Made by a program: the position numbers and the translations under genes. Below the pieces are notes generated by a model. The model was not told the origin of the DNA. It searched no databases and saw only the letters and a program-made list of their open reading frames with translations. DNA of 64,000 bases from positions 14,953 through 78,952 of the forward strand of contig DJWY01000030.1 of NCBI GenBank assembly GCA_002448305.1, written 5' to 3'. Shown in pieces: positions 51,713 to 60,357 of this stretch (position 1 is its first letter; each line of letters begins with the position of its first letter). This DNA comes from Selenomonadales bacterium UBA7018 (GTDB lineage: Bacteria; Bacillota; Negativicutes; Selenomonadales; Selenomonadaceae).

Positions 51713-53014
51713 ATGAAAATTGTAAATAGCTCAAAAATCGGTTGCAATGCCGTCGAAACGCTTTTAACTAAAAAATCTTTCGATGAAGTCGAACTTTCGC
51801 CCAAAATACGCGCCGCTAATCAAAAAATTTTCGGAAAAGACCTTAGCGCAGTCGAAATCGTCCGCAAAATTGTTTCCGACGTGCGCAAATTCGGCGATAA
51901 AGCCGTTATTGACTATACAAAACTAATTGACGGCGTCGAAATCGATAATTTTGCCGTCGAACTCGGCGAAATCGATATAAATCCAGAAATTTTAGCGTCG
52001 ATTGAGGTTGCCGCCGAAAATATTCGCCGTTTTCACGCTGAACAGCTCCCGAAATCGTGGATTACTTATCGCGGCGAAAATTCTTTGCTCGGTCAAGCAA
52101 TTATCCCGCTAGATCGCGTCGGCGTTTACGTTCCGGGCGGCACAGCCGCTTATCCTTCTAGCGTTTTGATGAATATTATTCCCGCGAAGGTCGCCGGCGT
52201 TCGCGAAATTATCATGTGCACGCCCAACGCTAATAAAATTGTCCTTGCCGCCGCCAAAATCGCGGGCGTCGATAAAATTTTCAAAATCGGCGGGGCGCAG
52301 GCGATTGCCGCTATGGCTTTCGGCACTGAACAAATTCCGCGCGTTAATAAAATCGTCGGTCCTGGAAATATTTTCGTCACGCTCGCCAAAAAGGAAGTTT
52401 ACGGGCATTGCGATATTGATATGCTCGCCGGTCCGAGCGAAATTTTGATTATCGCCGAAGAAAACGCCAATCCGGTTTACGCCGCCGCCGATTTGCTTAG
52501 CCAAGCCGAACATGACCCGCTTGCTTGCAGTATTTTAATTACGACCAGCCAAAATTTTGCTCAAAATGTCGCCGCGCAGGTCGATATTCAACTTAAAAAT
52601 CTTCCGCGCAGAGAAATTGCAGAGGCGGCGATAAATCGCAACGGTTTAATCGTCGTCGCTGAAAATTTGGACGAGGCGATTGACTTCGCGAATTTTTCCG
52701 CGCCCGAACATTTAGAATTGCTGATTCAAGAGCCGTTCGCGCTTTTGCCCAAAATTAAAAATGCCGGCGCGATTTTCTTGGGCGCATATTCGCCCGAACC
52801 TCTCGGCGATTATCTTGCAGGACCGAATCACGTTCTGCCCACCGGCGGCACCGCTAAATTTTATTCCGTCCTCAACGTCGAAACTTTCCTCAAGCGCACC
52901 AGCCTTATTTCCTACACGAAAAACGATTTGCTAAGCGCGTCCGAAAACATTATCCGCCTCGCCAATTCCGAAGGCTTGACCGCTCACGCTAACGCCATTT
53001 CTATCCGACGTTAA
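51713..53014 (+). CDS. hisD: Histidinol dehydrogenase
   Basis: Oxidises histidinol to histidine in two NAD-dependent steps. The 433-residue enzyme shows DRVGVYVPGGTAAYPSSVLM, KIGGAQAIAAMAFGTE, VGPGNIFVTLAKKEVYG, DMLAGPSEILI and AEHDPLACS, with metal ligands in the E/H clusters FSAPEHLELL and GPNHVLPTGGTA. ATG 51713 is preferred over ATG 51707 because TGGAGA ends only one base before the latter. No other his gene is nearby. Confidence 0.95.
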   Translation: MKIVNSSKIGCNAVETLLTKKSFDEVELSPKIRAANQKIFGKDLSAVEIVRKIVSDVRKFGDKAVIDYTKLIDGVEIDNFAVELGEIDINPEILASIEVAAENIRRFHAEQLPKSWITYRGENSLLGQAIIPLDRVGVYVPGGTAAYPSSVLMNIIPAKVAGVREIIMCTPNANKIVLAAAKIAGVDKIFKIGGAQAIAAMAFGTEQIPRVNKIVGPGNIFVTLAKKEVYGHCDIDMLAGPSEILIIAEENANPVYAAADLLSQAEHDPLACSILITTSQNFAQNVAAQVDIQLKNLPRREIAEAAINRNGLIVVAENLDEAIDFANFSAPEHLELLIQEPFALLPKIKNAGAIFLGAYSPEPLGDYLAGPNHVLPTGGTAKFYSVLNVETFLKRTSLISYTKNDLLSASENIIRLANSEGLTAHANAISIRR

Positions 53015-53498
53015 AAATATCTTTTATGAGATTTTCCAAATAATATTCCGAAATTTTGCCCCAAAAAGGCAATGCCATTAACTTAAGTGACACGGTAATT
53101 AAAGCTCACAGGCGGGGTATAACGACAATTCCGTTGGAAAAGCCGATTGCCTTTCAGCGGATATACGTAATGCTTTATCTGTTCAAGGATTTTTTTGTAA
53201 TCTAAAACTCGTCAGCAGTAATCTTGAATGATAGCCGGAACTATTGTAAGCTGAAACAGCGGGTACTGATAACATTAAGAGTACCGTTTGTCATGGAGAC
53301 ATTACTAACTGTAACATTGAAAATGATTGCGCCATCAGTACTAGTGGTACTGTTTATTGTTGCACCTTGAAAGTCAATGTTAAAATTTTAATAATGGGTT
53401 CGATTCGCATACATAATTTATTATATCTTTGTCAATCACTTGTGCATAAAATTTTCTGAATAAAAAAAGCCTATGCCGCTAAGCATAAGTCCTGAAAT
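53015..53498. other. Gene-poor stretch with decayed coding fragments
   Basis: No intact gene. Plus strand 53044-53205 is an open frame without a start, ending IPLEKPIAFQRIYVMLYLF, which faintly resembles a LysR C-terminus. AAAGGCAAT (53065-53073) and ATTGCCTTT (53146-53154) are perfect inverted repeats within it. Minus strand 53387-53241 encodes a Thr/Asn-rich stretch (NIDFQGATINSTT and NVTVSNVSMTNGT) like a surface-protein repeat. Both look like remnants. Confidence 0.45.
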
Positions 53499-54485
53499 TT
53501 ATTTCTGATTAAAATTGCACCACGGCTCGCCGCTCATGAAGTCGCCGCCGTTGTAGCAAGCCGCCCGCGCACGACACCCGCCGCATTTGTTCTTATATCT
53601 GCAAGTGCCGCAATTCCCGCTGTAGTCAAGCGTCCGGAGCGTCTTCAAAATTTTATTCGTCTTCCAAAGTTCGTCAAAAGGAATTTCGCGCACGTCGCCA
53701 AGTTCCATGTTCAAATATGCGCACGGTTGAACTTTGCCTCGCGGACTGATTATGCAATAACTCAAGCCTGCTAAACAACCGCGCTTAAATCGCGTCTTTA
53801 TTCCGAGTTGGTCGGCTATCCTCAAAAATTGCGGGGCGCACGTCGGCTTAAGTTCGATTGAAACTTCCTGTTGCTTGCGCATAATTCGAGTCAAAACATT
53901 TTCGTAACCTTCTGCGCGGAGCGATTCTTCCTCAATCGTCGCCGCTCGCCCCGTCGGTACTAAGAAGAAAAAATGATGAGCCTTCGCGCCAATTTCTACC
54001 GCAAAATCTGTTATCGCTTCCAACTCGTGCTGATTCCAATCCATTACCGTTGTATGAATTTGGAATGGCAAGCCGACTTCAAAGCAATTTTTCATGCCGT
54101 CAACTGCGCCCTGCCACGCGCCCGCGAACGAACGAAATTTATCGTGCTTAGCGGCGTCGAGTGAATCTAAGGAAATGCCCATACCTTTTGCGCCCGCCGC
54201 TTTTAAATCCTTTGCCATTTGCCGAGTTATCAGCGTGCCATTTGTGCCGAAGACTGCGATTAATTTTAAGCGCGTCGCGTGCTCGACCAATTCCAAAATA
54301 TCCGGACGCATTAACGGTTCGCCGCCAGAAAAAATCATTATCTTGAAACCGGCGCGGGCAATTTGATTTAAAAGTTCTTTAGCCTCCGCCGTCGAAAGTT
54401 CTTCTTCAGCTTTGCAACCTGCGTCGCGATAACAATGCGCACAATACATGTTGCAAGCGTTGGTTGTGTTCCATGAGACTATCAA
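53499..54485 (-). CDS. Radical SAM/SPASM protein, NirJ/AhbD-like
   Basis: A 328-residue radical SAM enzyme: the CNMYCAHC motif binds the SAM cluster, IMIFSGGEPLMRPDI and FGTNGTLIT follow, and the C-terminal SPASM-like region has CLAGLSYCIISPRGKVQPCAYLN, then CGTCRYKNKCGGCRARA and GEPWC. The CGGCRARA/EPWC ending is typical of NirJ and AhbD proteins, which act in heme d1 or alternative heme b synthesis, but also of related uncharacterised enzymes. No other heme genes or precursor peptide are adjacent. TTG 54485 follows GGGAGGG. Confidence 0.82.
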   Translation of the reverse strand: MIVSWNTTNACNMYCAHCYRDAGCKAEEELSTAEAKELLNQIARAGFKIMIFSGGEPLMRPDILELVEHATRLKLIAVFGTNGTLITRQMAKDLKAAGAKGMGISLDSLDAAKHDKFRSFAGAWQGAVDGMKNCFEVGLPFQIHTTVMDWNQHELEAITDFAVEIGAKAHHFFFLVPTGRAATIEEESLRAEGYENVLTRIMRKQQEVSIELKPTCAPQFLRIADQLGIKTRFKRGCLAGLSYCIISPRGKVQPCAYLNMELGDVREIPFDELWKTNKILKTLRTLDYSGNCGTCRYKNKCGGCRARAACYNGGDFMSGEPWCNFNQK

Positions 54486-54555
54486 ATTAAATCCCTCCCA
54501 CCAATTTATTCTGACAACGCTAAGATTTTCCTGTCCGATAAAAAATGAAAGTTAC

Positions 54556-54584
54556 TTGAAAAGTAACGATTGATGTTTTATAAT
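54556..54584 (+). promoter_or_regulatory. Promoter of the 24-residue peptide mRNA
   Basis: -35 TTGAAA (54556-54561), 17-bp spacer, -10 TATAAT (54579-54584). The -35 lies in a small GTTACTT...AAGTAAC palindrome (54551-54567). Confidence 0.75.
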
Positions 54585-54655
54585 TCGTTTGCTTGATGCT
54601 ACGGCAAAGGGCGGTTTTAATCCAAAAGAAAGCCCCCGGAAAGGGGGTGGAGCTG

Positions 54656-54730
54656 ATGTTCACGATTATTTTACGAATCAGCATTCTCGTGATAATAATC
54701 CTCTGGATATTCTCGGGAACAGCCGCCTAA
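54656..54730 (+). CDS. 24-residue hydrophobic peptide, candidate type I toxin
   Basis: ATG 54656 opens a 24-codon frame. The peptide begins MFTIILR and continues ISILVIIILWIFSG, a single membrane-spanning helix with one Arg near the start, like type I toxins (Fst, TxpA, Ldr groups). Its Shine-Dalgarno region GGGGGTGGAG pairs with CCCCC just upstream (loop GGAAA), so translation would be restricted, as in known toxin mRNAs. A near-consensus promoter precedes it and a terminator follows. A holin-like or regulatory small protein is an alternative. Confidence 0.55.
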   Translation: MFTIILRISILVIIILWIFSGTAA

Positions 54731-54809
54731 GTCTCACACACTATAGGCGACCAAGTTTTTAACGAAACAACCTATACACGAGGGGCTAAACCGCCTTCAA
54801 GCAATCTAA

Positions 54810-54834
54810 GCCTTGCAATTTGCAGGGCATTTTT
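54810..54834 (+). terminator. Terminator of the 24-residue peptide mRNA
   Basis: GCCTTGCA and TGCAGGGC (54810-54828) form a stem with one mismatch, followed by TTTTT. It would end a roughly 240-nt transcript. Confidence 0.6.
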
Positions 54835-54849
54835 GTTTACTACATTTAA

Positions 54850-54878
54850 ATTATAATCTACCTAAAGTATTTTTGCAA
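54850..54878 (-). promoter_or_regulatory. Antisense promoter opposing the 24-residue peptide gene
   Basis: Minus strand: -35 TTGCAA (54873-54878), 17-bp spacer, -10 TATAAT (54850-54855). Transcription from about 54843 would run leftwards across the peptide mRNA. The -35 lies partly within the end of trpG. Confidence 0.65.
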
Positions 54879-55440
54879 GCTCTAGAAAATTTTTCATCAT
54901 AAGGCGACCTTGCGGCGTCAAAATGGATTCGGGGTGAAATTGAATTCCTTCCACGTCAAAAACTTTATGACGAACGCCCATAATCGTGCCGTCGTCAAGC
55001 TCGCTCGTAATTTCTAAACAATCGGGCAAAGTTTCGCGCTCGATAATCAACGAATGATAACGCCCGACTTCCACGCCCTGTTCAAGTCCGCGATAAAGTC
55101 CTTTGCCGTTATGAATCAGCCGCGACGTTTTGCCGTGAACGACTTCATTAGCGCGAATAATTTTCCCGCCGAAAACTTCGCCTATCGCCTGATGTCCTAA
55201 GCAAATGCCTAAAATCGGCAACTCGCCTTTAAGCTCGGCAATCAACGTTTCCGAAATGCCCGCGTCACTCGGTACGCCAGGTCCAGGCGAAATTATCACG
55301 GCTGAAAAATTTCTTACTTCATCGACCGAAATTTTATCGTTGCGCACGACTTCGACCGCCGCGCCCAATTCCGACATAAGCTGATAGACATTGTATGTAA
55401 ATGAATCGTAGTTATCAAGGAGCAAAATTTTATTAGTCAT
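54862..55440 (-). CDS. trpG: Anthranilate/aminodeoxychorismate synthase glutamine amidotransferase
   Basis: A 192-residue class I glutamine amidotransferase that supplies ammonia to TrpE (or PabB). It shows LLLDNYDSFTYNVYQL, ISPGPGVPSDAG, the nucleophile Cys in GICLGHQAIGEVFGG and the His/Glu pair in QFHPESILTPQG. ATG 55440 overlaps the trpE 3' end by 8 bp and has GAGGAGG upstream. The trpD, C, F, B and A genes are not here. Confidence 0.93.
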   Translation of the reverse strand: MTNKILLLDNYDSFTYNVYQLMSELGAAVEVVRNDKISVDEVRNFSAVIISPGPGVPSDAGISETLIAELKGELPILGICLGHQAIGEVFGGKIIRANEVVHGKTSRLIHNGKGLYRGLEQGVEVGRYHSLIIERETLPDCLEITSELDDGTIMGVRHKVFDVEGIQFHPESILTPQGRLMMKNFLELAKIL

Positions 55441-56926
55441 TGTTCTCGACCTCCTCGACGACTTCAAAGAGTGCCTTAGCTTTCTGCAAAAATTCGCGGT
55501 ACTCGTTTAGCGGAATGGAATCGGCGACAATGCCCGCGCCAGTCTGAATCACCGCTTCAGAGTCGTTATCAATGCGCAAAGTCCTAAGCGTTATGCACAT
55601 ATCCATATTGCCGCAAAAATCCATGTAACCGACCGTTCCCGCATAAGATTTTCTGCGCACCGGCTCCAGTTCATGAATAATTTCCATAGCGCGCAGTTTA
55701 GGCGCACCGCTGACGGTTCCCGCCGGAAATGTCGCCTTCAAAACGTCAATCGGCAAAAGATTTTCTTTCAACGTTCCGACAACGCTTGAAACCATATGCA
55801 TAACGTGGCTAAAATATTCGACTTCACGAAGTTTATCAACTTTGACGGTGCCTGCCGCAGAAATTTTGCCCAAATCATTTCGCGCCAAATCGACAAGCAT
55901 TGAATGTTCAGCGCACTCCTTAACGTCGGCTTTGAGTTCGGCGGCAAGGATTTTATCTTCGTCGGGATTGACGCCGCGCCGCCGCGTTCCGGCAATCGGA
56001 TAGGTGTAAACTTTCCGCCCCGCGACTTTAACCAACATTTCGGGCGACGCGCCAACTAATTTCACGCTACCGAAATTCAGATAAAACATATAGGGCGACG
56101 GATTGACTTGGCGGAGCTTGCGATAGAAAAGGAAAGTGGGCTTAGAAATTTTAGCGCGGAATTGCTTGCTGGGCACGACTTGAAAAATATCGCCCGCGAA
56201 AATGTATTCCTTAGCGCGTTCGATAGCCGCTAAAACTTCGGGCGGAGCTTCGCCGTATTTAGCCATGAAATTAATCGGTTCGTGTGGAAATTTTTCGGGC
56301 GCAGAAATTTTGAGCGACGAGGAAATTTTATTGGCAATTTCATTCATGCGCGTTGAAATGTCAACGTAGAGTTCGGGCAGATTTTTATTCTTAACGTCGG
56401 CAAGATAAATCAGCCGCGCAGAATTTTTCAGGGCGTCTAGGACGAGCATAACGCGGCAAATCATGAACTGCCCTAAAAGTTCTTCGTCGCCGAGTTCAAG
56501 CCCGCGAATCCTATCGAACGTCGCGGCAATTTCAAAGTTAAAATAGCCGACCATGCCTCCATTAGCTAGCGGCAAATTTTTATCCAAGTTGGCGGGCTTA
56601 TATCGCGCCATAAATTTTTTAATCGCGCTGACGGGGTCGCCGTCAATGCATTTCATTAAGTCGCCGTCGCGAATCATCAGCTTTGACTTGAAAACTTGCA
56701 ACTCAATGAAAGGTTCCGCGCCGATAAATGAAAATCGCCCGAAAGCCTGTTGCGTGGTGTCGACCGATTCAAGAATAAAGCCACGACCGTTTTCGACCAG
56801 TTTATAAAAAAGCGAAACGGGCGTATCTAAATCGGTGCTGATATTGGCAGTCACGGCGATTAAATTTGAACTTTGCGCGAAGGTCTGGAACTCTTCGAGC
56901 GTCGGGGAAATTTTTAACAACTTCAT
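55433..56926 (-). CDS. trpE: Anthranilate synthase component I
   Basis: Makes anthranilate from chorismate with TrpG. At 497 residues it shows the feedback-sensitive N-terminal region (LDTPVSLFYKLVENGRGFILESVD, with the S/TPVS-type tryptophan site) and the C-terminal chorismate-binding domain (FQVVPSKQF, NPSPYMFYLNFG, GASPEMLV, YPIAGTRRRG, LVDLARNDLG, FPAGTVSGAPKLRAMEII). PabB is an alternative, but the N-terminal features favour TrpE. ATG 56926 is used. Confidence 0.92.
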   Translation of the reverse strand: MKLLKISPTLEEFQTFAQSSNLIAVTANISTDLDTPVSLFYKLVENGRGFILESVDTTQQAFGRFSFIGAEPFIELQVFKSKLMIRDGDLMKCIDGDPVSAIKKFMARYKPANLDKNLPLANGGMVGYFNFEIAATFDRIRGLELGDEELLGQFMICRVMLVLDALKNSARLIYLADVKNKNLPELYVDISTRMNEIANKISSSLKISAPEKFPHEPINFMAKYGEAPPEVLAAIERAKEYIFAGDIFQVVPSKQFRAKISKPTFLFYRKLRQVNPSPYMFYLNFGSVKLVGASPEMLVKVAGRKVYTYPIAGTRRRGVNPDEDKILAAELKADVKECAEHSMLVDLARNDLGKISAAGTVKVDKLREVEYFSHVMHMVSSVVGTLKENLLPIDVLKATFPAGTVSGAPKLRAMEIIHELEPVRRKSYAGTVGYMDFCGNMDMCITLRTLRIDNDSEAVIQTGAGIVADSIPLNEYREFLQKAKALFEVVEEVENND

Positions 56927-56929
56927 CAC

Positions 56930-57003
56930 TTCCCTAAATTTTTTCGCGCCGATTATACCATAAGTAGAAAATTTTTGTATAATAAATATGAGGAGTGATT
57001 TAA
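56930..57003. promoter_or_regulatory. Divergent promoter region trpE/addB
   Basis: Two TATAAT boxes in opposite orientation: 56953-56958 (minus, serving trpE) and about 56980-56985 (plus, serving addB). No attenuator-like Trp-codon leader peptide is visible. Confidence 0.5.
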
Positions 57004-60000
57004 ATGTTGGAAGTGATAATCGGGCGAGCGGGCACGGGCAAAACTTTTGAGTGCTTGCGGCAGGCGAAAGAAATTTTAGAACGCGAGCCGCTCAAGACCG
57101 AAATAATTTTCCTGTTGCCGGCGTATCAAACGTATCGGGCGGAATTGGAGCTTGCGGCGTTGACGGGCGGGGCGTTCAATACGCGCATGAATAGTTTCAA
57201 TCGTTTTGCCCGACAAATTTTGGACGAAATCGGCGGCGGCTTAATCCCGCGCATATCGGAAATAGGGCGGCGGCTTTTGCTCAGGAAAATTTTACTCAAG
57301 CGAGACAAGGCAGGCGATTTAAAATATTTCGTGCGAGCGGCTAAGCAACATGGCTTTGCAGAAATTTTATCGAAGGAGCTAAAGGAACTTCGGACGTATT
57401 CAATAGACGCGGAAAAAATTTCGGAGGCGGCGGACAAAGTCGAAAGCGACGAACTCAAGGATAAACTTCGCGACTTGGAACTTTTGACGGAAGATTTTAA
57501 AGTGGCAATGGCGGACAAACTCACCGACGACGAAAATTTACTTGAGCGGGCGGCGGAATTTATGGAGCAATCGCCGACAATCGCCAGCGCGGAAATTTTT
57601 ATCGACGGATTTATTTTCTTCGACCCGCAGCAGAGAAATTTTCTGGGGAAATTGTTCGCGTGCGCTAAGAACGTTCATATAACTTTGCCAATGGATACCG
57701 ACCTAAACAGCCGCGAAAATGTTTTGGAAGTCGGGCTATTCAATCGGTCGTCGAAAACTTTCCACACGCTTAAAAATATGGCGGCTGAAGTCGGCGTAGA
57801 ATTCAGAATCACGCGCCTTGATATCTCGCGCAGATTCAAATTCGAGTCGTTGAAAATTTTGGAGCAAAGATTATTCGATTACAAGCCGAAAAGTTTTGAC
57901 AATGCGACGGGCTTTAAAATCGTTGAAGCAGTCAACAAGCGGGCGGAAGTTGAATCAGTCGCTAGGGAAATTCTGCGATTAGTCAAAAAAAATTATCGCC
58001 TACGCGACATAGGAGTTTTGGCGCGTGACGAAAGCTATTTCACGCTGATAAAGCCGATATTTGAAATGCACGCGATACCGTACTTTGTCGACACGAAACG
58101 GGCGGCGGCTCATCACCCGCTAGCGGAATTAATTCGTTCTTCATTGGAAGTCCTGCGCGGTTGGCGACGCGAAGCGGTTTTCAGATGTTTACGGACGGGC
58201 TTTTTTGGCGTGACGCAAGAGGAAGTTGACTTACTAGAAAATTACGTAATCGAGTTCGGGATAAAGGGCGCGGCAAATTGGCAACGCGATTGGGATTTAA
58301 GACGGGTAAAATTTTTGGACGCGCCGCAACGCCCTGCCGATTCAGCGGAAATTGAACAACTGGATACAATCAACGCGATTAGGAAAAAAGCAGTCGCTCC
58401 GCTGATAAATTTCTCCGTAGCAGTAAAAAATACCAATCAAGAAGTACTCGCGCTGACAACAGCACTTTTCAACCTTTTGGAAGAACTTAGCGTTCACGAG
58501 AAATTAGCAGAATGGTCGCAAGCGGAAGAACTGCGCGGAAATTTGGCACTGTCGAGAGAACATTTAAAAATCTGGGATGACGTTATAAATTTATTTGAGC
58601 AAATCGTTGACGCTCTGGACGAAGAGACAATCACGCGCCCCGAATTTGAATCGATAATCGGCGAAGGGCTTGAGGCGTTGGAAATGTCGCTAATTCCGCC
58701 GGGACTTGATGAAATAACGGTCGCGCAGTTTGAACAGAATTCGCTGCAAAATTCGCGAGCAATATTTATTTTAGGCTTCGACGATGGAAACTTCCCACGC
58801 AAGGTCGGCGAGAAAAATTTACTAAGCGACGCGGACAGAGTAAAAATCAGCGAAACAGGCTTAGAAATATCTTTAGGCGGCAAGGAAAGTTCGCTAGCGG
58901 AGAAATTTTTAATCTATCGCGGGCTGACAGAAGCGCGAGAAATTTTGCAAATTTCATATCCGATAGCTGACGCCGAAGGCAAAAAAATTTCCGCGTCGTC
59001 GCTACTTAGCCGGATACAAAAAATTTTCCCGAACATCGCGACGGAAAAAGTTGAGCTTGACGTTCTTCAAAATTTGGGCAGCGAGCTTGACTTCGCGCCG
59101 AATGAAAAAATTTTATCGGAAGAGACCGCGAAGAGACTTTACGCTCCCGCAAAAAAAATTCGCGCAGATGTCACGCGCTTTGAAAATTTCAATCAATGCC
59201 CATTCAAATATTTTGCGAAGTTCGGCTTGGGCTTAGATGAGCGCGTAGAATATAAAGTTCAAGTGCCCGACATTGGAAGCATACTTCATGCGGTCATGAG
59301 CCGATTTGGTCGCGATTTGAAAGAAGAAAAGCGGCAATGGGCTACAGTCAATCCGGTTGAGCTTAATGGTCGCGTTGAAAAAATTATAGACGAGTTGACG
59401 CCGCGTCTGCACAACAAAATTTTGCTTAGCACGAAAACTTTAGAGCACCGCCGCGAACGCATAAAAAAAGTTGCGGTTGAATCATTAACGCGGCTTATTG
59501 AGTTGGATAAAGTCAGCGAATTTCACCCGCAAATTTTCGAGTCGCGTTTCGAGAGTGCTAAGGAAATTTCAGACGTTGAAATAAATTTGAGCGGGCGTAT
59601 TGACCGAATTGATTTAAGCGGCGACGGCAAATATTTTCTGATTATCGATTACAAGACGGGCAAGGCGAGTGTTAGTTTGAAGAAAATTTTCAGCGGGCTT
59701 AGCTTGCAACTTGTGATTTATCTTGGTGCGGCGAAAAATCTTTCCGAAGTCGGCGAGCGCGAGCCAGGCGCAATGCTTTATTGTCTGCTAAAAATTCCGA
59801 ATAACAGCGGCAGAACCGATTCTGACGCGGCAACCGAAGCCGATAAGGAATTGAAAATGCCTGGACTGATTCGCGTTGACGAGGAGATTAAAAACGCCGT
59901 TGACAGCACAGGCGATTTTGTCAATCTCGACAAGAAAAATTTGATAGGTCGCGCAGATTTTCAGACGGTTATCAGCTACGCGGAAAAACTTTTGGAGACT

Positions 60001-60222
60001 ACTGCCGAGAAAATTTTGAGCGGTTGTATCGAAGTCAAGCCCGCGAAATTTTCTGCCGACGATGACGCTTGCAAATATTGCCTGTACTCCGCGCTTTGCA
60101 CCTTCGACCGCGCAGTTAATGAAACTTTGGAGCCGCCAAAAGGGAAGCCTGAAGAAATTATTAAGGCAATGAATGACGCCCTTCAAAATAATTTGCAATT
60201 TGACAATGTAGCGAGTTTGTGA
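57004..60222 (+). CDS. addB: ATP-dependent helicase/deoxyribonuclease subunit B (AddB)
   Basis: A 1072-residue AddB/RexB subunit of the AddAB recombination nuclease that processes double-strand breaks. The inactivated helicase-like N-terminus starts IIGRAGTGKTFECL (P-loop); the middle includes LGFDDGNFPRKVGEKNLL; the C-terminal RecB-type nuclease has LIIDYKTGKAS with the catalytic D/K. Four Cys for a 4Fe-4S cluster are visible: NQCPFKYF and DDACKYCLYSALCTF. ATG 57004 is preceded by GAGGAG. The addA partner is not downstream, and the 3' end contains a promoter for an RNA (60200-60228). Confidence 0.94.
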   Translation: MLEVIIGRAGTGKTFECLRQAKEILEREPLKTEIIFLLPAYQTYRAELELAALTGGAFNTRMNSFNRFARQILDEIGGGLIPRISEIGRRLLLRKILLKRDKAGDLKYFVRAAKQHGFAEILSKELKELRTYSIDAEKISEAADKVESDELKDKLRDLELLTEDFKVAMADKLTDDENLLERAAEFMEQSPTIASAEIFIDGFIFFDPQQRNFLGKLFACAKNVHITLPMDTDLNSRENVLEVGLFNRSSKTFHTLKNMAAEVGVEFRITRLDISRRFKFESLKILEQRLFDYKPKSFDNATGFKIVEAVNKRAEVESVAREILRLVKKNYRLRDIGVLARDESYFTLIKPIFEMHAIPYFVDTKRAAAHHPLAELIRSSLEVLRGWRREAVFRCLRTGFFGVTQEEVDLLENYVIEFGIKGAANWQRDWDLRRVKFLDAPQRPADSAEIEQLDTINAIRKKAVAPLINFSVAVKNTNQEVLALTTALFNLLEELSVHEKLAEWSQAEELRGNLALSREHLKIWDDVINLFEQIVDALDEETITRPEFESIIGEGLEALEMSLIPPGLDEITVAQFEQNSLQNSRAIFILGFDDGNFPRKVGEKNLLSDADRVKISETGLEISLGGKESSLAEKFLIYRGLTEAREILQISYPIADAEGKKISASSLLSRIQKIFPNIATEKVELDVLQNLGSELDFAPNEKILSEETAKRLYAPAKKIRADVTRFENFNQCPFKYFAKFGLGLDERVEYKVQVPDIGSILHAVMSRFGRDLKEEKRQWATVNPVELNGRVEKIIDELTPRLHNKILLSTKTLEHRRERIKKVAVESLTRLIELDKVSEFHPQIFESRFESAKEISDVEINLSGRIDRIDLSGDGKYFLIIDYKTGKASVSLKKIFSGLSLQLVIYLGAAKNLSEVGEREPGAMLYCLLKIPNNSGRTDSDAATEADKELKMPGLIRVDEEIKNAVDSTGDFVNLDKKNLIGRADFQTVISYAEKLLETTAEKILSGCIEVKPAKFSADDDACKYCLYSALCTFDRAVNETLEPPKGKPEEIIKAMNDALQNNLQFDNVASL

Positions 60223-60228
60223 TAAATT
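60200..60228 (+). promoter_or_regulatory. Promoter of a candidate antitoxin RNA, inside addB's 3' end
   Basis: -35 TTGACA (60200-60205, a perfect consensus), 17-bp spacer, -10 TAAATT (60223-60228). It lies within the last addB codons and just past the stop. Confidence 0.65.
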
Positions 60229-60234
60229 TTTCTT

Positions 60235-60347
60235 AAATTAAGTAGTAAATGCAGTGGCAGGTCGTTGGTAATGCACCGACTCCCCCTACTCGATTTAAAT
60301 AAGTTACTTGAATCTTTGGAAGAAGCCGTATAGCAGACGGCTTTTTT
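60235..60347 (+). ncRNA. Candidate antitoxin RNA
   Basis: The predicted RNA of about 113 nt starts near 60235 and ends at a strong terminator (AAGCCGT 60323-60329, ACGGCTT 60337-60343, then T6). It contains CCCCCTACTCG (60282-60292), which can pair (with one bulge) with CGAGAGGGGG at the Shine-Dalgarno region of the convergent peptide mRNA, and GTGGCAGGTCG, which is also present at the 5' end of that mRNA. Confidence 0.5.
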
Positions 60348-60357
60348 CGTTCCTAAA

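Noticed and set aside
54551..54567. GTTACTTGAAAAGTAAC palindrome as a fourth structured element
   Set aside because: Resembles P1 of the three-copy element, but none of the following conserved sequence (AACAGYGGACGCG) is present; it overlaps a promoter.
54486..54730. The 24-residue peptide as a RiPP precursor of the adjacent radical SAM enzyme
   Set aside because: It has no leader/core layout or Cys, is almost entirely a membrane helix, and is transcribed divergently from the enzyme gene.
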